Assembly: GCA_006226225.1 (NCBI GenBank)
Contig: SBHI01000146.1
Span: 1 to 17,728, forward strand
DNA length: 17,728 nucleotides
Direction of reading: 5' to 3'
Source: Alphaproteobacteria bacterium
GTDB taxonomy: Bacteria; Pseudomonadota; Alphaproteobacteria; Micavibrionales; CSBR16-224
Notes under the pieces: generated by a model
What the model was told of the DNA's origin: nothing
The model's database searches: none
What the model saw: the letters and a program-made list of their open reading frames with translations, nothing else
Translations under genes and position numbers: made by a program
In this document: one piece after another, positions 7,818 through 15,487 of the stretch
Numbering within the stretch: the first letter of the stretch is position 1
Layout: each line of letters starts with the position of its first letter

Positions 7818-8588
7818 CTAGAATTGCCCCAGCCCTGCCCGCAATATCAGCCGTAATGTGCTGAAAGGCGGCAGAGCGGTCAGACGGTTGTCCCGCAAGT
7901 CGTATCCCACCTTCTCTATTTGCTGTAATTGCTGCATGGCAAGCGCCTGTGACAGATAGACGGCGTGCCCTTTTTTGCTGCGCTGCGGCTTTTTCTGCGT
8001 ATTGTGGGAAACGGCTGCAGATTGCCGCACCTCTTGTATTTTATCTTTGACCGCATTCTTGTCCTGCCAGAATACGGCAGGCAGGTCAGGCTCTTTCTGT
8101 TCGGCGAGACGGCGCGTTACGCCCAGCAACATATCAGCTGCAGCAACCGCCGCAAGGTCTGCATTTTCTTCCACAGGAATATCAAGAATATAGCAGGCGA
8201 GCTTATCGGACAGGCGCTTCAGCCTTTCCGCAATTTGAAACAGGGTCGCAGCATCCTCTGCGAACAGCAGTTCCTGAACGGCTGCAATATAATTTTCCAA
8301 AGCCTCTTTTCCTTGCCGCGGCTTGGTCAAAAGAAACGCCTCTAAAACGGGATGCCCTGCCGGAACCGTTTCATTGTAAAGATCATCAATCCGGTCATGC
8401 CACCATTTCAAACGGATCTGTGCAGCGGCCGGGTCTGTCGCCTGTTGTGGAATACGGCGAATTTCGTGCAGCAGCGCATACAGATTAAACAGCCCTTCCC
8501 GCCCCGGGAAAGGCGCAAACAGGCACAGAGAAAACTGCGCCGGATCACTCCGGCGCAGCAAATCTGCACAATAAGAAAACTTGAACAT
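7818..8588 (-). CDS. Squalene/phytoene synthase family protein, NDUFAF6-like
   Basis: 256 residues from ATG 8588 (MFKFSYCADLLRRSDPAQFS). A TTG at 8621 would overlap the upstream gene and has no ribosome site. The N-terminal pattern YCADLLRRSDPAQFSLCLFA and IRLKWWHDRIDDLY is typical of the alphaproteobacterial branch of the trans-isoprenyl diphosphate synthase fold related to mitochondrial NDUFAF6, a complex I assembly factor. The usual first Asp-rich motif (DxxxD) is missing (the region reads LHEIRRIPQQATDP) and the second is degenerate, so classic squalene or phytoene synthesis is doubtful. The upstream secreted-protein gene ends 10 nt before this start, so the two are probably co-transcribed. 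Its stop codon lies 6 nt from that of the convergent amidase, with no terminator visible. Confidence 0.8.
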   Translation of the reverse strand: MFKFSYCADLLRRSDPAQFSLCLFAPFPGREGLFNLYALLHEIRRIPQQATDPAAAQIRLKWWHDRIDDLYNETVPAGHPVLEAFLLTKPRQGKEALENYIAAVQELLFAEDAATLFQIAERLKRLSDKLACYILDIPVEENADLAAVAAADMLLGVTRRLAEQKEPDLPAVFWQDKNAVKDKIQEVRQSAAVSHNTQKKPQRSKKGHAVYLSQALAMQQLQQIEKVGYDLRDNRLTALPPFSTLRLILRAGLGQF

Positions 8589-8598
8589 CTTGTTTCCG

Positions 8599-9312
8599 TT
8601 AGCGCCGGACGGATGTTCCAAGACCCGGATGCGGGATGGTTTTCTTGTATTTATCGCTCAGGAAGTCGCGGTAGTATCCTGTCGGGAACATATTGTAACG
8701 GTCATCCAGTGTAACGGAGGACACGATACTGCCGAACAGTTTGCTCCAGCGGTGGTATTTCTCAAGACGTGCGCCGCATGTCATCGTATAACGGGTATCG
8801 CCGTAAACGCCTGTCAGGATCAGGCCGCGCATACGAATGACATCTTCGTCACCGTGTCCTGCGGCAGAGGCTGTTCTTTCCGTCACAGGCCAGTCATAGG
8901 CCAGCTGCGCCATCGAGGAATCTGCTTTATCGATTCCCGCCGGATAACGGACATGGAGAATATGCGGATTATCGAAACGGCGGCGGACTTCATCCGTCCA
9001 GAAAGACGCGTCAAAATTCTCGTTCACAGCCGTACCCATATGGCGTTTCGGATAAATCTGGAAACGCCCGTCTCGTTGGGCGGCGATTTCGCAAAAAGCA
9101 TGATCATCCGGAACCGGGCTTGTAAAGCGTACACGCGTGTTCGGCGTATGCGGCGTTGTCATTGCCCAGCTGTCGGGAACCGAGAACATATATTTGTAAT
9201 CGGGATCGGTATAGACGTAAACATCCGCTTTTGCGGCTGTCGGGGCAGCTGCCAGCAGGCAAGTGCCGAGGCCGATCATGCTGAAAAAACGGGAAAAAAT
9301 TGACTTGAACAT
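8599..9312 (-). CDS. Secreted protein of unknown function
   Basis: 237 residues. A clear signal peptide (about 1-29, cleavage near AAKA|DVYVY) predicts export to the periplasm. The mature part starts with YTDPDYKYMFSVPDSWAMTT, vaguely like the opening of PsbP/DUF1795-type proteins (a 'F.VP..W' motif before a compact alpha/beta fold), but this is too short to assign a family. It contains two Cys (in DHAFCEIAAQ and YTMTCGARL), which could form a disulphide. ATG 9312 has AGGAG about 10 nt upstream. It sits directly before the NDUFAF6-like gene on the same strand. I do not recognise a function. Confidence 0.75.
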   Translation of the reverse strand: MFKSIFSRFFSMIGLGTCLLAAAPTAAKADVYVYTDPDYKYMFSVPDSWAMTTPHTPNTRVRFTSPVPDDHAFCEIAAQRDGRFQIYPKRHMGTAVNENFDASFWTDEVRRRFDNPHILHVRYPAGIDKADSSMAQLAYDWPVTERTASAAGHGDEDVIRMRGLILTGVYGDTRYTMTCGARLEKYHRWSKLFGSIVSSVTLDDRYNMFPTGYYRDFLSDKYKKTIPHPGLGTSVRR

Positions 9313-9351
9313 GTGCTCATTGCTCCTACGCGTATATTCACTCCACAGTTC

Positions 9352-9381
9352 TATTTAGCCAGATTACCATTAAAAGTGCAA
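9352..9381 (-). promoter_or_regulatory. Possible promoter of the secreted-protein gene
   Basis: On the minus strand, TTGCAC (complement of 9376-9381), an 18-nt spacer and TAAATA (complement of 9352-9357), about 40 nt before the ATG. Matches to consensus are partial, so this is only a candidate. Confidence 0.25.
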
Positions 9382-9433
9382 ACAAATGCTTAAGCCTTTT
9401 TTGTTTTTTTTCCTGATCTCTCCAAAAATTGAC

Positions 9434-9463
9434 TTGTTTCCTGCCCCCTTCCGGCGATATGTT
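9434..9463 (+). promoter_or_regulatory. Possible enolase promoter
   Basis: TTGTTT (9434-9439), an 18-nt spacer and TATGTT (9458-9463), about 40 nt before the enolase start. The overlapping TTGACT (9429-9434) is a better -35 but has no -10 at usual spacing. Position is sensible, match is weak. Confidence 0.3.
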
Positions 9464-9501
9464 GCTAACGGATGGTTCCAGTTATTGAAGAGAGGGATGT
9501 T

Positions 9502-10770
9502 ATGAGCCAAATTATCAGTGTAAAAGGACGTGAAATTCTGGACAGCCGCGGTAATCCGACGGTAGAGGTTGATGTATTGCTGGATAACGGCGCCTCCGGC
9601 CGTGCTGCCGTGCCGTCAGGCGCATCAACCGGTGCACATGAAGCCGTAGAAAAACGCGACGGTGATAAAAAACGCTATGGTGGCAAAGGTGTTCTGCAGG
9701 CGGTTGAAGCCGTCAACACCCATATCGCCGATACGATTTGCGGTATGGATCCGGTGAACCAGCTGGCGATTGATCAAGCACTGATTGCCCTGGACGGGAC
9801 GGAAAACAAAAGCCGCCTTGGTGCAAACGCCATTCTGGGCACCAGCCTTGCCGTGGCAAAAGCGGCAGCCGATTACCATGACCTGCCACTTTACCGCTAT
9901 CTGGGCGGCAATTTCGCACATCTTCTGCCTGTGCCGATGATGAATATTATCAATGGCGGCGCACATGCTGATAACCCGATCGATATTCAGGAATTTATGA
10001 TTATGCCTGTTGCAGCACCAAGCGTTGCCGAAGCTGTGCGTATGGGCGCTGAAATCTTTCATGCGCTGAAAAAACGCCTCTCCGATGCCGGACTGAACAC
10101 CAATGTCGGTGACGAAGGCGGCTTTGCCCCGAATATCGGTTCGGCGGTTGAGGCACTGGATATGATTACCGCCGCCATTGAACAGGCAGGCTATAAGCCG
10201 GGTGAGGATATTGTGCTGGCACTTGACCCCGCCTCCACCGAATTCTACAAAGACGGCAAATACCATATCGAGGGCAAGAAACTGTCATCGGACGAGATGG
10301 TGAAATACTATGTTGACCTGTGCAAAAAATACCCGATCAAATCCATCGAGGACGGCATGGCCGAGGACGATTGGGAAGGCTGGGAAAACATCACAGCGGA
10401 GCTGGGAAAAACCGTCCAGCTGGTCGGCGATGATCTCTATGTCACCAATGTGAAGCGTCTGCAGCAAGGCATAGATACCAAGGCCGGAAACGCCATTCTG
10501 GTCAAAGTCAATCAATGTGGCACGCTGAGCGAGTCCATGGCGGCGATTGAAACAGCAAAACGTGCCGGTTTCGGCGTTGTCGTATCACACCGCTCCGGTG
10601 AAACCGAAGACAGTACGATTGCCGATCTGGTTGTTGCCACCAATGCCGGACAAATCAAAACAGGCTCCCTCGCCCGTTCCGACCGCACGGCAAAATACAA
10701 CCAGCTGATCCGTATTGAGGAAAGCCTTGGACATTCCGCGCGTTATGGCGGCAAGACCGTTCTGAAATAA
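9502..10770 (+). CDS. eno: Enolase (phosphopyruvate hydratase)
   Basis: 422 residues from ATG 9502, chosen over an in-frame ATG at 9472 because AGAGGG (9489-9494) fits its spacing and MSQIISVKGREILDSRGNPT is the family's normal N-terminus. The enzyme converts 2-phosphoglycerate to phosphoenolpyruvate in glycolysis. The metal ligands D242, E283 and D310 and the catalytic pair E205 (GDEGGFAPN) and K335 (ILVKVNQ) are present, as are the catalytic and substrate loops PSGASTG and SHRSGETEDS. One oddity: the highly conserved NQIGTLTE reads NQCGTLSE, with Cys for Ile. In some bacteria enolase is also a degradosome partner of RNase E; the sequence does not show whether that applies here. It stands alone on the plus strand between minus-strand genes. 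Confidence 0.98.
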   Translation: MSQIISVKGREILDSRGNPTVEVDVLLDNGASGRAAVPSGASTGAHEAVEKRDGDKKRYGGKGVLQAVEAVNTHIADTICGMDPVNQLAIDQALIALDGTENKSRLGANAILGTSLAVAKAAADYHDLPLYRYLGGNFAHLLPVPMMNIINGGAHADNPIDIQEFMIMPVAAPSVAEAVRMGAEIFHALKKRLSDAGLNTNVGDEGGFAPNIGSAVEALDMITAAIEQAGYKPGEDIVLALDPASTEFYKDGKYHIEGKKLSSDEMVKYYVDLCKKYPIKSIEDGMAEDDWEGWENITAELGKTVQLVGDDLYVTNVKRLQQGIDTKAGNAILVKVNQCGTLSESMAAIETAKRAGFGVVVSHRSGETEDSTIADLVVATNAGQIKTGSLARSDRTAKYNQLIRIEESLGHSARYGGKTVLK

Positions 10771-10783
10771 GCGGCAAATTTTC

Positions 10784-11257
10784 TTAATAGGACGGATTGG
10801 GTTTGAAAAGGAGCGTGCGCGAAAAGACCCATCGCGCCGCGACGACTTTCAGGCCTGTTCCCGGCGCATGTTGCAAAGAAACACGCGCTGCACGTACATT
10901 GTCATCCTGCGTATTGACGAAACGCCCGCCGCTGAACCGGCTGCCGCTTTCCGGGCGCAGCCCTTCGATAATGCAAAGTCCGCCCAGTTTTTCTGGAGGC
11001 ACGGCAAGGCCGAAGCGCTTGACCGCTTCCGGTGATGCCGCTTTCAGATAACCGCACAGCATTTCCGCATTTTCACGGCAAGGCTTAAACACAACGGAGA
11101 TGCTGTCATCTTCCGTCGTCCATGCTGTGTCATTGAGGGCGGCCGTCTGCGCCGTAGCAACTTTCATACTATCTGCGCGTGCGGCACTGCTTGCCGATGC
11201 TGCTGCAAGGAACAGCAGAGCGCACAAACAATAGCGAAATTTGCGCAAATGCAGCAT
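10784..11257 (-). CDS. DUF2147-like secreted protein
   Basis: 157 residues. A signal peptide (about 1-28, ending SSAARA) precedes a mature domain with the DUF2147 outline: TAWTTEDDSISVVFKPC, LCGYLK, a central GLCIIEGLRP, then FSGGRFVNTQDDNVRAARVS and a terminal SRTLLFKP. Known members are small periplasmic beta-rich proteins without an agreed function. The match is to the family's spacing of W, PC, LCG and GG rather than strong identity. Cys60 and Cys68 could pair. ATG 11257 has AAGGG at good distance, and an extended -10 promoter lies at 11296-11304, so it may be expressed separately from the OmpA-like gene 143 nt upstream. It converges on enolase with a 13-nt gap and no clear terminator. 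Confidence 0.7.
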   Translation of the reverse strand: MLHLRKFRYCLCALLFLAAASASSAARADSMKVATAQTAALNDTAWTTEDDSISVVFKPCRENAEMLCGYLKAASPEAVKRFGLAVPPEKLGGLCIIEGLRPESGSRFSGGRFVNTQDDNVRAARVSLQHAPGTGLKVVAARWVFSRTLLFKPNPSY

Positions 11258-11295
11258 AGATATGCCCTTCTTCTGGAAATTCTTTTTATCTTTTC

Positions 11296-11304
11296 AGTAT
11301 ATCA
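11296..11304 (-). promoter_or_regulatory. Extended -10 promoter before the DUF2147-like gene
   Basis: The minus strand reads TGATATACT, a TGn extended -10 with a 5/6 TATAAT match. It would give a leader of about 30 nt including the ribosome site. No good -35 is present, which extended -10 promoters can tolerate. Confidence 0.4.
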
Positions 11305-11328
11305 CCGAAAGCTGAAGAATATCTGAAG

Positions 11329-11352
11329 AAAGCCGCGGTTTTCTGCGGTTTT
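11329..11352 (-). terminator. Weak terminator-like hairpin after the OmpA-like gene
   Basis: CCGC (11333-11336) pairs with GCGG (11345-11348), extended by G-T and A-T pairs outside to about 8 bp. On the minus strand the tail is CTTTCTTC, an imperfect T-run; the plus strand has the better tail (TTTTTT). It may partly terminate the lipoprotein transcript about 50 nt after its stop. Confidence 0.4.
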
Positions 11353-11400
11353 TTAGCTGTTTTTGATAAAAATAAGGGCAAAAAGCGGTTTGATGGAAAA

Positions 11401-12270
11401 TTATTCCATCGGATCGGCCATCAACACGGTCACACGGTCATTTTCAGGACGCGATGTGCCGTCTTCCGTCATTGTTGCGGGGCGTCCTTTTCCCCAGCTT
11501 TTGACGGTCACGATACGGTTTTCATGCAAGCCGCCGTCAACCAGCGCATTGATAACCGTATCCGCACGGCGTTGCGACAGTTGCTGATTGCTGTCATAGC
11601 CTCCGGCCATATCATCGGCATGGGCGTGGATAATGAATGTCGTATCTTCATAAATTTTGGCCAGTTGCTGGATGACGGCAATGGTAGTGAAAGCGGTATC
11701 ATCCAAACTATCCTTTTTACCCGAAAAATAAATCACCCATTCCCTGCGTCCGAAAGAGGGAAATAAATCACATTCCACGCTGCTAAGCGCGGCAAAGAAT
11801 TGGCTGCGGCACACGACAATCTCGTCAGGATTGATATTTTCCTCCTGCTTTTCCATCCAGCAGTCAAATTGCGTCTGTGCCGTTGCCAAAGCGTAAGGAA
11901 CGCGCGCACGGCCATCGGGATGCTCAAAGGCGCGCATCAACCGCTTGCGTGCGGCTGTCAACAGCTTGACACTTTTTTCCGGCAATTTGCGTGCAGAGAT
12001 TTCTTCCGGCAGGACAGTCATACCGTCCACAACAGCGGCGGCACGACGGGCAAAAGCGTCAGAATCCGCATAATCGGCGCGTGCGGCCTGCTCACGCGCC
12101 ATATCCAGATATTGCTGAAATAATGTGTGCTGGTAAGTGTTTTTCGGCGGCGTCATTTTCTCGACCGTCAGATAACGTGTCCCCTGCGCCGCACATCCGG
12201 CGATGATGAACGCGGCCAAAATGGCGGTAATAACGGTTTTTACGGATGACTGTCCGGATAGAATACGCAT
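11401..12270 (-). CDS. OmpA-family outer-membrane lipoprotein
   Basis: 289 residues. The N-terminal signal ends in the lipobox IIAGC (Cys26 acylated), and Ala at +2 suggests outer-membrane sorting. A helical region (about 45-170, including FDCWMEKQEENINPDEIVVC) resembles the N-terminal part of a family of OmpA lipoproteins common in alphaproteobacteria. An OmpA peptidoglycan-binding domain follows (about 175-286). It keeps the Asp and Arg that bind the diaminopimelate of peptidoglycan: D219 in HAHADDMAGG and R235 in LSQRRADTV, with a terminal RPENDRVTV. It most likely anchors the outer membrane to the cell wall. GGGGGAG precedes ATG 12270. The 61-nt gap after rseP contains a TTGACA overlapping the rseP stop but no good -10, so read-through from rseP is likely. 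Confidence 0.87.
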   Translation of the reverse strand: MRILSGQSSVKTVITAILAAFIIAGCAAQGTRYLTVEKMTPPKNTYQHTLFQQYLDMAREQAARADYADSDAFARRAAAVVDGMTVLPEEISARKLPEKSVKLLTAARKRLMRAFEHPDGRARVPYALATAQTQFDCWMEKQEENINPDEIVVCRSQFFAALSSVECDLFPSFGRREWVIYFSGKKDSLDDTAFTTIAVIQQLAKIYEDTTFIIHAHADDMAGGYDSNQQLSQRRADTVINALVDGGLHENRIVTVKSWGKGRPATMTEDGTSRPENDRVTVLMADPME

Positions 12271-12331
12271 GCTCTCCCCCTTTGCCCGATTAAGAGCCTT
12301 TCTTAAAAAAGAGCATTATCGCTTTGAATTG

Positions 12332-13546
12332 TCAAGAAGAAAGAAAACTTCCGATATATTCAAAGAACTTGAGCTGCGACAAGTCGTTCCATGTGGCAAA
12401 CAGCATAATTCCCAGCACCATCACCAGCCCTGTCCGCAAAGCATATTCTTGCACTTTTGCGGAAAGCGGTTTGCCTTTGATGGCTTCGAAAATGTAAAAA
12501 ACAAGGTGCCCACCGTCCAGAAGCGGGATCGGAAACAGGTTAATCAAGCCCAGATTGATTGATAGCAGCGCCGCAAAAGTAATGAATGACACAATCCCTG
12601 CCTGCGCAAATTCGCCTGCATAAGCGCCCATACGCAGAATACCGCCAAGCTCTTCGGCATTTCTGGTGCCGGAAATCATTTGCCAGACACCTTTCAGTGT
12701 CAGTGCCGTCAAGCGCCAGCTTTCATAAATAGAGGCGCCAAATGCCGTAAAGACATTGTGTTTTTCAAGGCCGCTTTGTCCGGTCGGGCTGAAAATGCCG
12801 ATACGTCCAATTTCATGGCGGAAGCCGAAATTGTCCTCAACCTCATAGACGGTCGGGGTTATTTTCAATGTGATCGGCGCATCTTCATCCCATGTGCCGT
12901 CACCATTTGAGCGCAGCAATGTCACATCCATCGGCGTATCAAGATTGACGGATGTCACGCGCACCAAATCTTCGAAACGCTGCATTTTTTCGCCGTTCAA
13001 AGCGATAATCTTGTCATCCGGCTGCACGCCCGCCAGCTCGGCAGGGGCACCTTCAACCAGCGTTGCGGCAATCGGCGGCGTGTAAGGCTGGCCGTGGAAC
13101 ATAAACAACCCTGTCAGCAGAATAATCGCGAAAATATAGTTGATGGCCGGGCCTGCGAATACAATCGCCGAGCGCTTCCAAAGATCCTGTGTATAAAAGG
13201 CGACCTTCTTTTCCGCTTTGGTCATTTTGCGGACATTGCCGTTTTCATCATAGACTTCATCATCATGATGACTGCTGGCCGGGTCTGAATCGCCAAACAT
13301 CTGGACATAGCCGCCAAGCGGAATCCAGCTGAATTTCCAGCGTGTGCCGTGGCGGTCGGTCCAACCGAAAATCTCCGGCCCGAAACCGATGGAGAATTTT
13401 TCAATCTTTACGCCGCACCAGCGGGCAATGATGTAATGTCCCCATTCATGCACAAAGACAAGAACACTAATGACCAGAACAAACGGGCCTCCGTAATCTC
13501 TTAAAAACGCATAAGGCGTTTCCAGCAGGTTTGTCAGCATATCCAT
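12332..13546 (-). CDS. rseP: RseP-type intramembrane zinc protease (site-2 protease)
   Basis: 404 residues. HEWGH (33-37), in the first membrane segment, is the zinc/catalytic motif, and NLFPIPLLDG (336-345) is the second site-2 protease motif that completes the zinc site. Between them are a membrane segment (FAGPAINYIFAIILLTGLFM), one PDZ domain (about 160-230, GAPAELAGVQPDDKIIALNG) and a final membrane region. RseP proteases cut anti-sigma factors and signal-peptide remnants within the inner membrane; the alphaproteobacterial counterpart is called MmpA in Caulobacter. A charged His/Asp/Lys-rich stretch (about 86-113) follows the first motif region. GAGGA lies 6 nt before ATG 13546; a second in-frame ATG occurs at 13540. 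It is 39 nt downstream of dxr in the usual order. Confidence 0.95.
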   Translation of the reverse strand: MDMLTNLLETPYAFLRDYGGPFVLVISVLVFVHEWGHYIIARWCGVKIEKFSIGFGPEIFGWTDRHGTRWKFSWIPLGGYVQMFGDSDPASSHHDDEVYDENGNVRKMTKAEKKVAFYTQDLWKRSAIVFAGPAINYIFAIILLTGLFMFHGQPYTPPIAATLVEGAPAELAGVQPDDKIIALNGEKMQRFEDLVRVTSVNLDTPMDVTLLRSNGDGTWDEDAPITLKITPTVYEVEDNFGFRHEIGRIGIFSPTGQSGLEKHNVFTAFGASIYESWRLTALTLKGVWQMISGTRNAEELGGILRMGAYAGEFAQAGIVSFITFAALLSINLGLINLFPIPLLDGGHLVFYIFEAIKGKPLSAKVQEYALRTGLVMVLGIMLFATWNDLSQLKFFEYIGSFLSS

Positions 13547-13585
13547 ATCTTATCCTCGTTCTTCTATTGTATCTTTATCTTTTTA

Positions 13586-14809
13586 TTATAACCGTGTTTT
13601 GGGCATCCGCGCAATCCGCTCGCTCGTTAAGGCGCGGATTTCCTGGTCTACAGCGAAAATATCCTCCAGATTTTCCGGCGCAGGCAGACGGGTTGCGGCA
13701 TCTTCGACAGCTGCCGCGACAAGGGATTCTATCGCGGTAAAGCCGATTGCGCCATCCAAAAATGCGGCAACGGCGACTTCATTTGCGCTGTTGAATACCG
13801 TCGGCATTGCGCCGCCCGCTTTCAAAACCTCCCGCACCAGAGCCAGTGCCGGAAAACGCAGTTCATCAGGCGGTAGAAACTCCAGATTTTGCGGTTTGGT
13901 CAAATCAAGAAAATCTCCCGTCGTCGGCATGCGTTCCGGCCATGCCAGCGCATAGGCAATCGGCGTCCTCATATCGGATGCCCCAAGCTGCGCCAGAATA
14001 GAGCCGTCGATATATTCCACCATGGAATGCACGATGGATTGCGGATGCATCAGTACATCAATTCTTTCCTGCTGCAGTCCGAAAAGATAATGTGCTTCAA
14101 TAACTTCCAGCGCCTTGTTCATCATTGTCGCGCTATCGACAGAGATTTTCGCACCCATCGACCAGTTCGGATGCGCCACCGCTTCGGCGGGCGTCACATC
14201 TGCAATTTCCGCGCGGCTTTTGCGCAGGAACGGCCCGCCCGAAGCCGTTAAAATCAGTCTTTTGACGCTTTCGGGGCTTCTATTATCCAGAACTTGGAAA
14301 ATCGCATTATGCTCGCTGTCTACCGGCAGAATATCACAGCCGGATTTCTGTGCCGCCACAGTCATATAAGCCCCTGCACAGACCAGAGATTCCTTATTTG
14401 CCAGCGCCAGTATATTGCCCTGCTCTATCGCCGTCAGCGCCGGTTTTAATCCGGCAAAACCCGAGATAGCGGCAACGGTGACATCGGCCTCCATCGCCGC
14501 AGCCTCCAGCACCGCCTGATCGCCCGCACCACAGGCAATGCCCGTTCCTGCCAGCGAATCCTTCAATGTCCGGTATTCAGACTCATCCGCCAGCGCCACA
14601 AAACCGGGGCGGAATTTCCGGGCCTGCTCCGCCAAAAGCAAAGCGTTGCGTCCGCCCGTCAGTGCGCTGATACGAAATTTTTGCGTGTCAGAGGCCAGTA
14701 GATCAAGTGTGTTTGTGCCGACCGAACCGGTGGAACCAAGAACCGTTACTTTTCTGTGCAAGGGTACGGCTTGCGCCGCAGGCCGCCTGTTTTGCTGACT
14801 TTGCGGCAT
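13586..14809 (-). CDS. dxr: 1-deoxy-D-xylulose 5-phosphate reductoisomerase
   Basis: 407 residues. An NADPH-binding motif (VTVLGSTGSVGTNTLDLL, about 21-38) starts the Rossmann domain. The metal site is seen in VDSEHNAI (D164, E166) and NKALEVIEA (E235), and the catalytic loop in HPNWSMGAKISVDSAT. It converts DXP to 2-C-methyl-D-erythritol 4-phosphate, the committed step of the MEP pathway to isopentenyl diphosphate, and so feeds the UppS encoded two genes upstream. ATG 14809 is preceded by TAGGAGG and lies only 2 nt beyond the cdsA stop, so the two genes are probably translationally coupled. About 20 extra residues precede the nucleotide-binding motif, a Gln/Arg/Ala-rich tail of no evident function. 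Confidence 0.97.
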   Translation of the reverse strand: MPQSQQNRRPAAQAVPLHRKVTVLGSTGSVGTNTLDLLASDTQKFRISALTGGRNALLLAEQARKFRPGFVALADESEYRTLKDSLAGTGIACGAGDQAVLEAAAMEADVTVAAISGFAGLKPALTAIEQGNILALANKESLVCAGAYMTVAAQKSGCDILPVDSEHNAIFQVLDNRSPESVKRLILTASGGPFLRKSRAEIADVTPAEAVAHPNWSMGAKISVDSATMMNKALEVIEAHYLFGLQQERIDVLMHPQSIVHSMVEYIDGSILAQLGASDMRTPIAYALAWPERMPTTGDFLDLTKPQNLEFLPPDELRFPALALVREVLKAGGAMPTVFNSANEVAVAAFLDGAIGFTAIESLVAAAVEDAATRLPAPENLEDIFAVDQEIRALTSERIARMPKTRL

Positions 14810-14811
14810 GG

Positions 14812-15480
14812 CTATCCTCCTAAAATCAAAATGGCAGAGAACACGGGTGCCGCCAGTAACAATGCGTCAATCCGGTCTAGCACGCCACCATGTCCGGGGA
14901 TCAGGTATCCCGTATCCTTCACGCCGTATTTGCGCTTCATTGCGGAAACAAGCAAATCCCCCGCTTGCCCGATGACCGCGAAACATGCCCCTAAAATCAG
15001 CATGCACAACAAGCTCCAATCCTCCAGCGCCGCGGGTCTGTAAGCATCCAGCGTAAACAGTGCCGCTACACCCGCAGAACCGGTCATACCGCCAATCATA
15101 CCCGCCCATGTTTTGTTGGGACTGATTTTCGGTGCCATTTTCGGCCCGCCGATGGTTTTACCGGAGAAATAAGCGCAAATATCCGTTGCCCAGATCATAC
15201 CAAAGACCAGCAATGTCAGGGCAAAGCCGTTTTCATTCTTCAGGCGCAGGAAAATCATCGCGCTTGCGGCAATCAGAATATACAGATATCCGGCAGATAA
15301 AATAATGAAATCTTTCATTTTTTTATCACCCGACAGCGCCATCCGTCCCCATTCGAATACGGCGGCAACAGTCAGTGCAAAAATAAAAATCAGAAATCCC
15401 CAGCTGCCGTACCACATCGCGGCAAGAACGAGGGGAAGCATAACACATGCGGAAATAACGCGTTTTGCAAGGCTGCTCAT
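14812..15480 (-). CDS. cdsA: Phosphatidate cytidylyltransferase (CDP-diglyceride synthase)
   Basis: 222 residues from ATG 15480 (MSSLAKRVISACVMLPLVLA). The frame continues upstream inside uppS, but that stretch is not CdsA-like. GGGAGG at the end of uppS is the likely ribosome site, spaced about 11 nt. The protein is mostly membrane helices and ends with the full CdsA signature SAMKRKYGVKDTGYLIPGHG, then GVLDRID (about 183-209). It makes CDP-diacylglycerol from phosphatidate and CTP, the branch point for membrane phospholipids. It is shorter than the 260-285 residues usual in E. coli-like species, with fewer N-terminal helices, but the active-site region is intact. It starts 7 nt after uppS ends and stops 2 nt before dxr. 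Confidence 0.94.
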   Translation of the reverse strand: MSSLAKRVISACVMLPLVLAAMWYGSWGFLIFIFALTVAAVFEWGRMALSGDKKMKDFIILSAGYLYILIAASAMIFLRLKNENGFALTLLVFGMIWATDICAYFSGKTIGGPKMAPKISPNKTWAGMIGGMTGSAGVAALFTLDAYRPAALEDWSLLCMLILGACFAVIGQAGDLLVSAMKRKYGVKDTGYLIPGHGGVLDRIDALLLAAPVFSAILILGG

Positions 15481-15487
15481 GAACCCG

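Noticed and set aside
8581..9303. Plus-strand frame of 240 codons opposite the secreted-protein gene
   Set aside because: The minus-strand gene has a signal peptide, a ribosome site and operon spacing; the plus frame has none of these.
12307..12335. Promoter for the OmpA-like lipoprotein using TTGACA overlapping the rseP stop
   Set aside because: The -35 is perfect, but the hexamer at 17 nt (TCTTTT) is a poor -10; GATAAT nearby is too close to that -35.
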